A DNA stretch of 64,000 bases from Elgaria multicarinata webbii (GCF_023053635.1 NC_086179.1:4168001-4232000), one strand, 5' to 3'. Numbered from the stretch's first letter, positions 34,301 to 37,808 are shown. Numbers and translations: made by a program. The notes: generated by a model not told the origin, from the letters alone.

Positions 34301-34343
34301 GCGTGTATCTCCGCCGGCGGGCGGGATCCTGCTCGCCCGACAT
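2783..34343 (-). CDS. cax1: cax1: cation/H+ exchanger protein 1, N-terminal eight exons (partial)
   Basis: Spliced gene; coding exons in order are 34343-34289, 22584-22426, 10884-10757, 7392-7284, 6461-6345, 5590-5529, 4136-4002 and 2968-2783, giving 317 codons with no frame conflict. Residues 1-114 are hydrophilic and include a His-rich stretch ([10 protein letters not shown], exon 2) and several Cys residues in exon 3. Residues about 155-210 form a YccF-type segment ([19 protein letters not shown], then [19 protein letters not shown]). A Thr/Leu/Arg-rich linker follows, then a second membrane hairpin ([19 protein letters not shown]) in exon 8. YccF modules precede the exchanger domain in fungal VNX1 and vertebrate CAX1-type proteins, which move Ca2+ or monovalent cations against H+ across acidic compartment membranes. 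The Na_Ca_ex domain is not in the window and must lie to the left, so the name rests on the N-terminal architecture only. A different YccF-containing membrane protein remains possible. Confidence 0.72.
3568..3755 (-). repeat. tRNA-headed SINE, antisense
   Basis: On the minus strand the head begins GGGCCTTCTGTAGCTCAGTG and carries A-box (TAGCTCAGTGG) and B-box (GGTTCAATGCC) motifs of an RNA polymerase III promoter, followed by a body ending in a GTAAGGTAGCTTC-like tail. It is related to the SINE at 54949. It lies in a cax1 intron. Confidence 0.75.
4002..4136 (-). CDS. cax1: cax1 coding exon 7
   Basis: A 135-bp exon (acceptor CCTTACAG, donor GTAAGG) encoding a soluble linker [20 protein letters not shown], followed by [10 protein letters not shown] and ending SASHW. 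It is in phase 0 at both ends. Confidence 0.72.
4629..4832. mobile_element. MITE with ~50-bp terminal inverted repeats
   Basis: The left arm starts GAGCAATACCGTGGGAGTAT and the right arm ends with its near-perfect complement (ATACTCCCACAGTATTGCTC). The arms also share GTTTGCAAACTTTAAAT and TCCTTCCG. The centre is unrelated A/T-rich sequence. The superfamily is unknown and no clear target duplication is visible. It lies in a cax1 intron. Confidence 0.65.
4846..5092. repeat. Degenerate tandem repeat, ~55-80 bp units
   Basis: Four copies of GACCTGCTTAC-TGTGAGTA begin near 4846, 4908, 4963 and 5050. They alternate with GCAGAGGCTCGGTATTTG and GGCTTACAATGGCAATAAC blocks. It lies between cax1 exons 6 and 7. 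Confidence 0.7.
5529..5590 (-). CDS. cax1: cax1 coding exon 6, end of YccF segment
   Basis: A 62-bp exon with acceptor CCCCCAG and donor GTAAGAGC, encoding [20 protein letters not shown]. The W-P-FG-KVI pattern matches the second half of a YccF repeat. Confidence 0.8.
6345..6461 (-). CDS. cax1: cax1 coding exon 5, first YccF membrane segment
   Basis: A 117-bp exon (acceptor CCATCCAG, donor GTGAGTTG) encoding [20 protein letters not shown] and then a hydrophobic run ending LTVLGAPY. The GN-L-W-L-FGWW pattern and the G-P-(F/Y)-G end are hallmarks of YccF domains. Confidence 0.8.
6522..6790. mobile_element. Possible hAT-like MITE remnant
   Basis: It begins AGGGCTGGCCCTACCATGAG and ends near TTGGGTTGGCCCC, imperfect terminal inverted repeats of the AGGGC(T/C)GGCCC type. 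Internal sequence (GGCTGCCTCGGGCAGCAG) matches what I recall of this MITE class. Borders are approximate. Confidence 0.4.
7284..7392 (-). CDS. cax1: cax1 coding exon 4
   Basis: A 109-bp exon (acceptor CCTCTTGCAG, donor GTGAGAAT) encoding [20 protein letters not shown] and ending NIIKSPK. It is a basic/amphipathic cytosolic segment just before the YccF module. Confidence 0.75.
7465..7575. mobile_element. Older member of the palindromic hAT MITE family
   Basis: The arms CTAGATGTGTTAGACTACAA and CAACACATCTGGAGCGTGCC are inverted around a TGGCTGGGGATGATGGGAG centre, as in the younger copies at 11722 and elsewhere, but with many substitutions. Confidence 0.55.
7808..8418 (+). mobile_element. 5S rRNA-headed chimeric retroelement with L2 3' end
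   Basis: Bases 7818-7877 (GATGCTAAGCAGGCTGGGAT, CTGGTCAGTGCCCAGATAAG, GAGACCATTTGGGTATG) resemble the internal promoter half of 5S rRNA. They run directly into an L2 ORF2 C-terminus ([25 protein letters not shown]) and an L2 3' end with an (AATA)n tail. Either a SINE3-type element or a 5S/L2 template-switch product. Confidence 0.65.
8881..9190 (-). repeat. CR1-A 3' end, antisense (left half, interrupted)
   Basis: On the minus strand it encodes [19 protein letters not shown] and ends in the ATTCTATGA tail at 8881. The element resumes at 9588 after an inserted L2. Confidence 0.9.
9191..9587 (+). repeat. L2 3' end inserted into CR1-A
   Basis: Encodes [20 protein letters not shown] then WNELPREVR, and ends CTATTGGGCGGTATAAAAAT with (AATA)n. 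CR1-A sequence flanks both sides. Confidence 0.85.
9588..9945 (-). repeat. CR1-A ORF2 C-terminal part, antisense (right half)
   Basis: The minus strand encodes [29 protein letters not shown] and [20 protein letters not shown], close to residues near 780-880 of the full-length CR1 ORF2. It is truncated at 9945. Confidence 0.9.
9946..10750. other. cax1 intron, mostly unclassified
   Basis: Contains a short CR1-A 3' tail fragment on the plus strand at about 10175-10235 (AGGCCCCTTCCAACTTTACT and ATTCTATG units). The remainder is A/T-rich intron with no recognisable gene. Confidence 0.5.
10757..10884 (-). CDS. cax1: cax1 coding exon 3
   Basis: A 128-bp exon with acceptor TTCCTCCTAG and donor GTCTGC, encoding [20 protein letters not shown] and continuing to KLSNNYK. 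The donor is weak beyond its GT. The frame joins both neighbours, and the hydrophilic Cys/His-rich composition continues that of exon 2. Confidence 0.7.
11140..11530 (-). mobile_element. Putative solo LTR (fossil), antisense
   Basis: Read on the minus strand, the segment has a TATA-like box (TCTATATATGGGG, about 11445) and further on an AATAAA (about 11210). This is the arrangement of an LTR promoter and polyadenylation signal. No internal retroviral region is seen. Borders are uncertain. Confidence 0.35.
11722..11847. mobile_element. Palindromic hAT MITE, copy 1
   Basis: A near-perfect 126-bp hairpin from CAGCCTTCCTCAACCTGGGG to its complement, with a short GCTGGC centre. Both arms carry the TGCATCTCCC version. 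Flanks CTGCTAGTA and GCTAGTC are consistent with a degraded ~8-bp target duplication. Confidence 0.85.
11927..12107. mobile_element. MITE with CCTGTTCAGATGAC termini, copy 1
   Basis: Termini GGGCCTGTTCAGATGACGTG and TGTTGTCTATACAGG are inverted. Internally there are several CTAAGCCATGGTTAGG-like motifs in both orientations. The same family occurs at 31188. Superfamily undetermined. Confidence 0.6.
12378..12540 (+). repeat. L2-like ORF2 C-terminus fragment
   Basis: Encodes [20 protein letters not shown] then KTNLFQRGL, the end of an L2-type RT. It is followed by a short tandem duplication of AAACCTAAGAATTTTAA. Confidence 0.65.
12541..13204 (+). repeat. L2 3' end (~660 bp)
   Basis: Encodes [58 protein letters not shown] and the 3' UTR with TGAGATCTTAGTGATATAGG, ending in (AATA)n. 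It is 5' truncated. Confidence 0.85.
13205..13375 (+). repeat. L2-related 3' end with (TAA)n
   Basis: The end reads CCATGCCTCGATCCAGAGGG, AGAGGTGGGTAAGAAATAAA, then (TAA)n to 13365. It belongs to the subfamily seen also at 23450 and 62850. Confidence 0.7.
13478..13687 (+). repeat. CR1-A 3' end
   Basis: Starts at ACATCAGGAAAAACTTCCTG, encodes [20 protein letters not shown], and ends in TATTCTATGATTCTA. Confidence 0.9.
13903..14127 (-). repeat. CR1-B 3' end, antisense, left part
   Basis: Matches the 3' region of the element at 1-180 (CCCTGCTGGATCAGAC, CATGTTCCCCAGCAACTGGT, CATCAGGGCTAGTAG). It is interrupted at 14128 by the full-length CR1 and resumes at 18936. Confidence 0.85.
14128..14933 (+). 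promoter_or_regulatory. CR1 5' UTR/internal promoter with duplicated module
   Basis: The module starting CATTCTGGTTCCTGACTTGG occurs at 14127 and again at 14517 (period 390). Both copies include CAGCTGGCCCAGCTCAAGTA, GAGCTATAAAAGTAAGCCAG (TATA-like) and AACAGGAGTTTGACAGG. The second copy lacks a short GGGAGCGAGCTAACA segment. An A-rich tract with AAAAATAAT units (14685-14830) precedes ORF1. Confidence 0.8.
14934..15935 (+). CDS. CR1 ORF1 protein with SGNH-hydrolase (esterase) domain
   Basis: 333 residues. Residues 12-33 have a CxxC-x14-CxxC zinc-finger-like motif (CKGC, CNKC), followed by a predicted coiled coil (about 38-85, [15 protein letters not shown]) and a charged linker. Residues about 165-330 form an SGNH/GDSL hydrolase: GDS at 171-173 (Ser173), GTND at 225-228, and DGLH at 308-311 (Asp308, His311 as the presumed triad). 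CR1 ORF1 proteins of this type bind nucleic acid and carry esterase activity in related elements. All catalytic blocks are present. The gene ends 11 nt before the ORF2 ATG, in a different frame, which suggests termination-reinitiation or internal initiation for ORF2. Confidence 0.92.
   Translation: MDGKESLEVVTCKGCAMFVFLPELNMAYTCNKCKLVALLEEKVRGLEQRVSTLQGIREVEEFLDRTVELQQQQEAHEIEEQQPAEAEVEYAEGRKANEEETPWKRVTVRRGGIRGRSALVGPLELSNHFQLLENETEGQFAEEEVQETPCNSDQGTEGRSTKKKRRVVVVGDSLLCGIETQVCREDPWTRQVCCLPGAQIRDVTERLPKLIKTTDTYPFLLIHVGTNDVAKQSYEEIISDFEVLGRKLKNFGAQVVFSSILPVLGRGLERERKILRMNAWLRRWCRRESFGFWDHGLRYLEHGLLARDGLHLTRAGKNEFGHSMKNLIRRALN
15947..18844 (+). CDS. CR1 ORF2 protein: APE endonuclease and reverse transcriptase
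   Basis: 965 residues, uninterrupted. The N-terminal AP-like endonuclease spans about residues 45-270, with ETWW (Glu78), GDFNYPD (Asp184, Asn186) and SDH (Ser251-His253). The reverse transcriptase spans about 480-780, with [53 protein letters not shown] and the catalytic FADD at 699-702. The C-terminal part carries conserved CR1 blocks ([41 protein letters not shown]). Every key residue that I can check is intact. The protein nicks target DNA and copies its own RNA by target-primed reverse transcription. Confidence 0.95.
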   Translation: MGDVNFEATMDEGQCTTVQRTAPTESQNSVCNKVGTKPDYKTHGLRCLYTNAQSMGNKQNELELLLHEGKYNLIGITETWWDDSHDWNIAIEGYNLFKKNRRNRKGGGVALYVKNTYPCTEIQADEIGSPVESVWIKINGARNKKNMIIGVYYRPPNQGEDEDETFEKQITSVSRKCDVVVMGDFNYPDICWETITAKSGPSKKFLTCMGDNFLLQKVVEGTRGSAILDLLLTNRDDLVDKVAVTGTLGESDHVILEFLIMKETKVERSHTRTLDFRKADFNKLRTIISKVPWQGSLKRKGVQDGWEYLKNEILKAQLQTIPIRRKDRRQQRKPMWLHKKLIDELKTKRDTYRKWKEGQATKEEYRQVAQKCRNGVRKAKAVNELRLARDAKSNKKAFFRYVSSKRQRKEMVVQLLNEDGKLITDDKEKAEVLNSYFASVFSQKRVYDPPGKSEAEVEGAGLQFEIDKQMVKEHLISLNEFKSPGPDELHPRVMKELVEELSEPLSIIFAKSWKTGEVLDDWRRANIVPIFKKGKKEEPGNYRPVSLTSIPGKILEQIIKKSICKHLEINAVITRSQHGFVRNKSCQTNLISFFDRITSLVDCGNAVDVIYLDFSKAFDKVPHDILINKLAKSGLDGTTIRWIHSWLQNRTQRVLINGTFSNWGEATSGVPQGSVLGPVLFNIFINDLDEEVQGTLIKFADDTKLGGIANTLEDRNKLQSDLDRLECWAENNRMKFNRDKCQVLHLGNRNQMHSYKMGDTWLSNTTNEKDLGIVVDHKLNMSQQCDMAARKANAILGCINRSIASKSREVLVPLYSALVRPHLEYCVQFWAPQFKKDADKLERVQKRATRMIRGLETKPYEERLKELGMFSLEKRRLRGDMIAVFKYLKGCHTEEDQDLFSILPECRTRNNGLKLKEARFRLDIRKNFLTVRAVRQWNQLPREVVGSPTLEAFKRQLDKHLSGML
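18936..19462 (-). repeat. CR1-B 3' region, antisense, right part
   Basis: Continuation of 13903-14127 after the CR1-A insertion (CCAGGAATTCTTCCAACTCC), itself split again at about 18992-19156 by a 5S-headed SINE. The minus strand encodes a degraded RT C-terminus ([16 protein letters not shown]). Confidence 0.85.
18992..19156 (+). mobile_element. 5S rRNA-headed SINE with CR1-A tail
   Basis: The head GAAGGTCTAGGCCTGGTCAG, TTCTGGAAGGGCGACTACCA resembles the internal promoter half of 5S rRNA (GGGCCTGGTTAGTACTTGG, GGGAGACCGCCTGGGAA). The tail GATTCCTGCATTGAGTAGGG to GATTCTAT is the CR1-A 3' end. This structure fits a SINE mobilised by CR1-A machinery. It sits inside the CR1-B fragment. Confidence 0.6.
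19463..19803. other. cax1 intron, unclassified
   Basis: Contains an AATAAA near 19519 after a TTTAAAT run and purine-rich sequence (19600-19700). No gene or known repeat is recognised. Confidence 0.4.
19805..20404 (-). repeat. BovB/RTE LINE 3' fragment, antisense
   Basis: The minus strand encodes [60 protein letters not shown] and [20 protein letters not shown], matching the C-terminal RT region of BovB. It ends at the 3' tail near 19805 and is 5' truncated at about 20404. BovB is abundant in squamates and known for horizontal transfer. Confidence 0.92.
20405..20702. other. cax1 intron, unclassified
   Basis: C- and T-rich on the plus strand, with no recognised element. Confidence 0.4.
20703..20870 (+). 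repeat. L2 3' end fragment
   Basis: Ends GAGCAGTATATAAATGTAAT plus AAATAA units. Confidence 0.65.
20879..21049. mobile_element. Tc1/mariner-like MITE
   Basis: Terminal inverted repeats CCTATTTCTTTGATTCTAAG and CTTACAATCGAAGAAATACGG are flanked by TA dinucleotides. Internal inverted copies of GTCTTAGAATCG are present. The TA target and the terminus type suggest the Tc1/mariner superfamily. It separates an L2 tail from an L2 body. Confidence 0.6.
21049..21600 (+). repeat. L2 3' region followed by an inverted L2 3' tail
   Basis: 21049-21515 is a degraded plus-strand L2 (ACTTGATGGAACACCTCTTC, ATTGTGGAATGAGCG, then ATTGGGCGGTATAGAAATG). 21516-21600 is the same 3' end in the opposite orientation (TTTCTATACCTACCC, AGCTCTCTGG), making a back-to-back pair. 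Confidence 0.7.
21622..21765. mobile_element. Palindromic MITE, older relative of the hAT family
   Basis: The arms CAGCTGCGTTGGACTGCAAC and GTTGTAGTCCAACGCAGCTT surround a CAGCGCACATGCAGGCTG loop. It has the same CCCATC-ATGGGAG core as the 7465 copy. Confidence 0.65.
21848..22117 (+). repeat. Sauria-type tRNA-derived SINE
   Basis: The head GAGTGGTAAGCGGCAATTAC (A-box region) and GAGTTCGATCCCAGC (B box, about 21906) come from a tRNA. The body has CTCAGCCTTCCATCCTTCCG and GTAAAATGAGTGCCCAGC, and the tail CTTGCACGAGAGGTTCCTTT. Antisense to cax1. A second, opposite copy is at 38706. Confidence 0.8.
22167..22417 (+). repeat. CR1-A 3' end abutting cax1 exon 2
   Basis: Starts CTGAAGTTACAGGAAGCCAG, encodes [20 protein letters not shown], and ends ATTCTATGATTCCATGA at 22417. 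The cax1 exon 2 donor begins at 22425. Confidence 0.9.
22426..22584 (-). CDS. cax1: cax1 coding exon 2
   Basis: The acceptor CTTCCCTTGCAG and donor GTAAGTG flank a 159-bp exon encoding [16 protein letters not shown] and then a His-rich stretch ending GIITPRIVP. The His cluster is a candidate cytosolic metal-binding or regulatory segment, by inference only. A CR1 3' tail ends about 8 bp into the downstream intron. Confidence 0.75.
22905..22998 (+). repeat. CR1-A 3' region, left part (interrupted)
   Basis: Starts at GGAAGAAACTTCCTGACTAT and encodes IRAVRQWN. It is interrupted at GGCCTTCAAG and resumes at 23516 with CAGCTGGGCAGCC. Confidence 0.85.
22999..23515 (+). repeat. L2 3' region inserted in CR1-A
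   Basis: Encodes [37 protein letters not shown] and [20 protein letters not shown]. It ends GAGAGCCGGGTAAGAAATAA and (AAATA/AAT)n. RT ORF only at the C-terminus. Confidence 0.85.
23516..23628 (+). repeat. CR1-A 3' end, right part
   Basis: CAGCTGGGCAGCCGTCTGTC to ATTCTATGATTCCATG, completing the element begun at 22905. Confidence 0.85.
23733..24006. repeat. Composite CR1-A insertion (sense piece plus antisense 3' end)
   Basis: 23733-23799 is plus-strand CR1-A RT sequence nearly identical to 17706-17778. 23800-23972 is a CR1-A 3' end on the minus strand. The segment CATTTTTTGATCGGG recurs at both ends (about 23746 and 23997). Confidence 0.75.
24617..24746. mobile_element. Palindromic hAT MITE, copy 2
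   Basis: A 130-bp hairpin starting CAGCCTTTCTCAACCTGGGG; left arm TGCATCTCCC version, right arm GGGAGTTGTA version. The 8-bp target duplication is GACTAGAT/GACTAAAT (7 of 8). Confidence 0.92.
24821..25950. other. cax1 intron 2, no recognised element
   Basis: About 1.1 kb of mixed-composition intron. No coding potential or repeat is recognised. Confidence 0.4.
25952..26610 (-). repeat. CR1-A 3' half-kilobase, antisense
   Basis: The minus strand encodes [40 protein letters not shown] and [20 protein letters not shown]. It starts with the inverted ATTCTATGA tail at 25952. Confidence 0.92.
26845..27205 (+). repeat. CR1-B 3' region, left part (interrupted)
   Basis: Encodes [34 protein letters not shown] and [20 protein letters not shown]. 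It is interrupted at GGGTTGGA by an antisense L2. Confidence 0.88.
27206..27636 (-). repeat. L2 3' end inserted in CR1-B, antisense
   Basis: The minus strand encodes [40 protein letters not shown] and [16 protein letters not shown]. Its 3' (TAA)n lies at 27206-27230. Confidence 0.85.
27637..27862 (+). repeat. CR1-B 3' UTR, right part
   Basis: Continues from 27205 with GAAGGCTATCAATGGCTACT and ends TGTACTTATGTTCTTA. Confidence 0.85.
28354..28777. mobile_element. hAT-type non-autonomous element with GC-rich core
   Basis: The left end CAGGGGTCCCCGGACC and right end GGTTGGGGACCGCTG are imperfect inverted repeats. Sub-terminal GGTCCGTGG motifs are also inverted. Flanks CTCTACAG/CCCTATAG are a possible degraded 8-bp duplication. 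The CpG-rich core contains one inverted and one direct copy of a CCCAGCCGAAGCGAAGCCAG block. Confidence 0.6.
28785..29365. other. cax1 intron 1, unclassified
   Basis: No gene or recognised repeat between the hAT element and the MITE remnants. Confidence 0.4.
29369..29508. mobile_element. Older palindromic hAT MITE
   Basis: Ends CAGGGTTCCTCATTCTGATG and TCAGTCTGAGGAAAGCTG are inverted, with a CCCATCATCCCCAGCCAGCA centre. Flanks CTAGTG/CACTAG are inverted rather than direct, so the target duplication is unclear. Confidence 0.55.
29599..29725. mobile_element. Palindromic hAT MITE, copy 3
   Basis: A 127-bp hairpin from CAGCCTTTCTCAACCTGGGG; left arm TACAACTCCC version, right arm GGGAGATGCA version. 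A perfect 8-bp target duplication GTTTATAC lies on both sides. Confidence 0.95.
29726..30295. other. cax1 intron 1, unclassified
   Basis: No gene or known repeat recognised. Confidence 0.4.
30296..30797 (+). repeat. CR1-B 3' end
   Basis: Encodes [40 protein letters not shown] and [17 protein letters not shown], followed by the 3' UTR ending CACTTATGTTCTTATGA. Confidence 0.92.
30845..30955. mobile_element. Older palindromic MITE (CCCATGAGTCCCAGCC type)
   Basis: Arms GGCCCACAACTCCCATGAG and GATGATGGGAGTTGCAGGCC are inverted; diverged. Confidence 0.5.
31188..31342. mobile_element. MITE with CCTGTTCAGATGAC termini, copy 2
   Basis: Termini TCCTGTTCAGATGACACGCT and TGTTGTCTGAACAGGC are inverted. 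CTAAGCCATGGT motifs are shared with the copy at 11927. Confidence 0.65.
31725..31885 (-). repeat. CR1-like 3' UTR fragment, antisense
   Basis: CAGATCAGACCAAAGGTCCT, AGTCCAGCATTCTGTT and GATTTACTGCCTCTGAAGCT follow the order of the CR1-B 3' UTR but are diverged. Confidence 0.6.
31886..32405. other. cax1 intron 1, unclassified
   Basis: A/G-rich, with no recognised gene or repeat. Confidence 0.4.
32419..32544. mobile_element. Palindromic hAT MITE, copy 4
   Basis: A 126-bp hairpin starting CAGTCTTCCTCAACCTGGGG; both arms carry the TACAACTCCC version. A perfect 8-bp target duplication CTTTACAT flanks it. Confidence 0.95.
32560..32862 (+). repeat. L2 3' UTR
   Basis: Starts at CTCGTACACTGTACTCTTTT, ends TCGGCTATTGGGCGGTATAA and (AATA)n. 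Very similar to 9304-9587. Confidence 0.85.
33012..33523 (+). repeat. L2 3' region
   Basis: Encodes [38 protein letters not shown] and a degraded WNELPKEVR block; ends in (AATA)n. Confidence 0.88.
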
Positions 34344-34800
34344 CGCTGCAGCAGCAGCAGGAGGAGGCGGAGGCGCACAGCCGCTTCCACCCGGATCCGA
34401 GGCTCCTGCCGCCCGCTTGACAACTGAGCCGAACCCCCTCCTCCGCCTCCCCCGGGCGAGGAAAGCACGTGCAAGGGGCCGGGCCACGGCCGGGGAGGGG
34501 GCGGTTAAAGGGCAGCGACCACGGAGCATGCGCCCTCTCTGCCAGGGGAGGGGGCGCGAGAGAGTGGGGGGGCAGGGAGACCCCCCCACCCCCTCGCCGG
34601 TGCCCGGGTCTGGCGTGGCCGCAGCGCCTCCTTTCTGCCCCTTGCTCGGCTCCCCATGCGGGCAGGCGTTCAGACGTGACCTTTTGGGCCTTGGGGTTTG
34701 GAGGGAGCCAGGCTGCCTGGAGGGTTTTACTCGCGAGCAAGCTCCACGGGGCTCACTCCCCTCCACCCACCCACCCCAGCAATAACCGCGCGTGGGATTT
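33990..34800 (-). promoter_or_regulatory. CpG-rich promoter region of cax1
   Basis: Around the cax1 start codon the sequence becomes strongly G+C- and CpG-rich, unlike the surrounding 10 kb. Upstream of the gene (to the right) there are GC-box-like motifs near 34497-34507 and 34548-34556 and an NRF1-like core GCATGCGC near 34526. There is no obvious TATA box, as expected for a CpG-island promoter. The exact transcription start cannot be placed. Confidence 0.65.
34289..34343 (-). CDS. cax1: cax1 coding exon 1 (start codon)
   Basis: The ATG is the complement of 34341-34343 and begins [18 protein letters not shown]. The donor GTGAGC follows at 34288. This start is chosen because the reading frame joins exon 2 in phase (split Asp codon) and the exon lies in the CpG-rich promoter region. 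Its phase leaves one base over. Confidence 0.75.
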
Positions 34801-34842
34801 GCAGCCTTGCGGTGCTGGAAAGTGTACGTGCTAAGGAGTAGA

Positions 34843-35280
34843 TCATAGAATAGCAGAGTTGGAAGGGGCCTACAAGGCCATCTAGTCCAACCCCCTGCTC
34901 AATGCAGGAATCTACCCTAAAGCATCCCTGACAGATAGTTGTCCAGCTGCCCCTTGAATGCCTCTAGGGTGGGAGAGCCCACCACCTCCCTAGGCCATGG
35001 GTTCCATTGTCTATAGAATAGTAGAATTGGAAGGGGCTTACAAGGCCATCGAGTCCAACCCCCTGCTCAATGCAGGAATCCACCCTAAAGCATCCCTGAC
35101 AGATGGCTGTCCAGCTGCCTCTTGAAGGCCTCTAGGGTGGGAGAACCCACAACCTCCCTAGGTCACTGATTCCATTGTCCTACTGCTCTAACAGTCAGGA
35201 AGTTTTTCCTGCTGTCCAGCTGGAATCTGGCTTCCTTTAACTTGAGCCCGTTATTCCATGTCCTGCATCAATAAATGCAG
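34843..35280 (-). repeat. Two CR1-A 3' ends in tandem, antisense
   Basis: 34843-35015 and 35016-35280 both begin with the inverted CR1-A tail (ATAGAATAG-AGA-TTGGAA), and both carry GCATCCCTGACAGAT and GTCCAGCTGCC. The second copy begins exactly where the first stops, suggesting insertion of one into the other. Confidence 0.85.
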
Positions 35281-35664
35281 GACACGAAATAGATGTGTGA
35301 GTGGGGACCATGATGCACGCTAGCCAGGGGAGGCGGGCTGGTTTGCCCTGTGCATGCAGGCATTCACAAAACCTTCAGACAAAAACAGGTTTGTACTGCT
35401 CAGCCCAAATTGAGCATAGCTGAGCAGGGCTGTGTGGCCTAATGGTGACGGGAAAGCGCCCTGCAGGTGTTCAGAGACACGATATTGTTTCTCTGCACAC
35501 TTGAAAGGCTAGGGGCTGAGCTAAACGTCTTTCAGTACAGTAACCTACAACTATTTAAAAAAAAATATTTCCCTTTTTCTTCGTAACAGTCTAGCAATCC
35601 GCTATCCCAAGCCTTTTTTAAAGATGTCCTTATGCGGCCACCCATAGAATTGCAGCTTTTGTTG
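35281..35664. other. Upstream of cax1, no recognised element
   Basis: No gene recognised; 35560-35580 is a poly(A) run. Confidence 0.4.
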
Positions 35665-35880
35665 TACTGAATATTTATTTATGTATTGAAAATATTTATT
35701 TATTTATTGAAAATATTTATTCATTTATTTATTGAAAATATTTATTTATTTATTGAAAATATTTATTTATTGAAAATATTTAGATCCCATCCTATATCAC
35801 TAAGATCTCAGGGCGGCGTACAGATAAAAACATACAGTATAAAACAATAAATATACAGTTAAAAACAAATTAAACCACAG
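35665..35880 (-). repeat. L2 3' end with expanded TATTTATTGAAAA tail repeats
   Basis: The inverted L2 end (CACTAAGATCTCAGGGCGGC, GTACAGATAAAAACATACAG) matches 13020-13200. The tail at 35668-35780 has expanded into six TTTATTTATTGAAAATA-like units. Confidence 0.75.
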
Positions 35881-36019
35881 GCAGTGGCGTGTGCAAGGAG
35901 ACTCCGGGCACTTGGCACAATTCCCAGAGCCGCCGTCATCGTCCTTTGCAGGCATATTTTAATCCCACAACGATGTTCTGACCATTCTTCATTCTCCTTT
36001 TTTATTTTCCTCCCCCCAT

Positions 36020-36330
36020 GTTACATACAAAACTGATTATTAAAAACACTTTTCTGCTGCCCTTCATTTTACAGTATCAAGGTGGCGTCCAAAATGGAAT
36101 AAAAAAATATGATCTACAACCACAAACATCAACAGGTAAAAATAAAAAGGCAGAAAATAGACCTCTTACTTCACCCAGCTTAACAAACAGGTATAAAATA
36201 CCTGGGCAAACAGATAGTCCTACCTGGTGCCAAAAGAAATGCAATCTCAGTGCTAGCTCCACACCCATGCGTGGGGAGTGTTGCACAATCAGGACACCAC
36301 AACAGAGAACGCGCTCGGCCTTGTTGACAC
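36020..36330 (-). repeat. Old LINE (L2-like) 3' region, antisense
   Basis: The minus strand weakly preserves the RT C-terminal RERAF-VVAP block (KAERVLCCGVLIVQHSP) and a CATTTTGGACGCCACCTTGA 3' end. Highly diverged. Confidence 0.45.
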
Positions 36331-37060
36331 ATAATATGCCAAGGGCGCTTGCAGAAGAAATGTACAACAGTGTCTGCTTTCGCAGCTCACTTTTGCATTT
36401 TTCCCGACACCCGAATTATGTCAGCTGTGCAGTAAGGTAATCTATTGTTTTCCCAGCGTTAATAGGTTTACGGCAATACACGTCGTAATTGTTTCTCTCA
36501 AGAAGTGGGTGTCAGGTTCTGGATTAGGTAGTATCGCACACTCAATTGGCATCAAATAGTTCATGAAATCTGGTTGGTATATTCAAGAACGGGCAAGAAA
36601 AGGCGGACACCTATTAGGTGGTTCTACCTTTTGCAATTTTTAGTTGCCTGTAGCCCTGATCTTGGTTGCTTTTGATAGTTACTGGTAGTAATAATCACAA
36701 GAATGACTGCACACTGCTGCTAATCTGGAAGTCACCATGCTTCTACAAAGAGAGCCTCGAATTTGTCCGTAAGTTTGATTTTATTCATTTAGGATTTGCC
36801 GGAGACCAGGGTTCTTTCTCCCACGATGTTAAATTAGCACAGCAAAACTAGGGAGATTGGTGATCTATCTCCATTGACTATTTACTGTTGAGAACTGTCA
36901 GTGTGCTTATCTGGTTTTACATAGAACTGTCACAGGCTGTACCTCTTGCATTTCATGCGCCGTTTGACACGACTGCTTACAGCGTTGTTCTCTATACCGA
37001 ACTGTGCACTGAGGATAATTCTCCAAGCATTTGGGCTATACTGTACATTTGAGCTTTAGC
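36331..37060. other. Intergenic, no recognised element
   Basis: A/T-rich unique-looking DNA between cax1 and TMEM209. No gene recognised. Confidence 0.4.
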
Positions 37061-37206
37061 TCAAACTCTTGTTTTTTATACTGTTGTTTTTATGTTTCTG
37101 ATGGTTTTTAAATTTTGTATACTTTTTAATGTTTACTGTTTTAACTTTTGTGAACCACCCAGAGAGCTTCGGCTGTGGGGCGGTATAGAAATGTAATAAA
37201 TAAACT
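37061..37206 (+). repeat. L2 3' end
   Basis: Ends AGCTTCGGCTGTGGGGCGGT with AATAAATAAA. Confidence 0.8.
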
Positions 37207-37723
37207 CCAGTAAATTTGTTACTCTGTACAGTACTACAAAACAGTGCGAGTCTTCCTCTCTGAAACGGCATTTGATGGCCAAGGGTAAACTTTAAAAAGG
37301 GGAGGTTTTTAGTATGTTGTTACTTAGCGAGATTTTTATTAGGATATTGTGTGGGGTTGTTTTTTTGTTGTATTATTGTAATTCATCCAGCCTCGCTGCC
37401 TACCACCAGCCCCCCAGCCCCCAAGATGAAACCAGAACTTCAAACAAAAACAGTATTATCAATGCTAATGCACAGATTTAGGAAACACATTTTCTAGAAT
37501 TTCAGTTGAAAAATCACACTAAGATAAACTTTTATTAGGACCAACGAAATAGCAAGGTCCGGGTGACATCAGGAGGGCTTTCTGGGGTATAAAACTCAAC
37601 AAAACACTTGCTGGCATCCTATTTTTTAACCTCAAGTTGAATCCCAGTACGTGTTGGGTACCTACACAAAGAACGAGAGATGTAAATTGGTGGTTTACAT
37701 ATACAAGTAAAACTCTCTTACAT
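37207..37723. other. Intergenic, no recognised element
   Basis: No gene or repeat recognised. Confidence 0.35.
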
Positions 37724-37808
37724 GTAGGGTGGATTCCTGCATTGAGCAGGGGGTTGGACTTGATGGCCTTGTAGGCCCCTTCCAACTCTGCGATTCTATG
37801 ATTCTATG
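37724..37808 (+). repeat. CR1-A 3' tail
   Basis: GTAGGGTGGATTCCTGCATT to CTATGATTCTATG. Confidence 0.85.

Noticed and set aside
33891-34834. Several long open frames around the cax1 start on both strands
   Set aside because: They arise from the high G+C content of the CpG island, which has few stop codons; only the 55-bp cax1 exon is supported.
35665-35780. AT-rich array as an origin or scaffold-attachment element
   Set aside because: Explained as expansion of an L2 3' tail.
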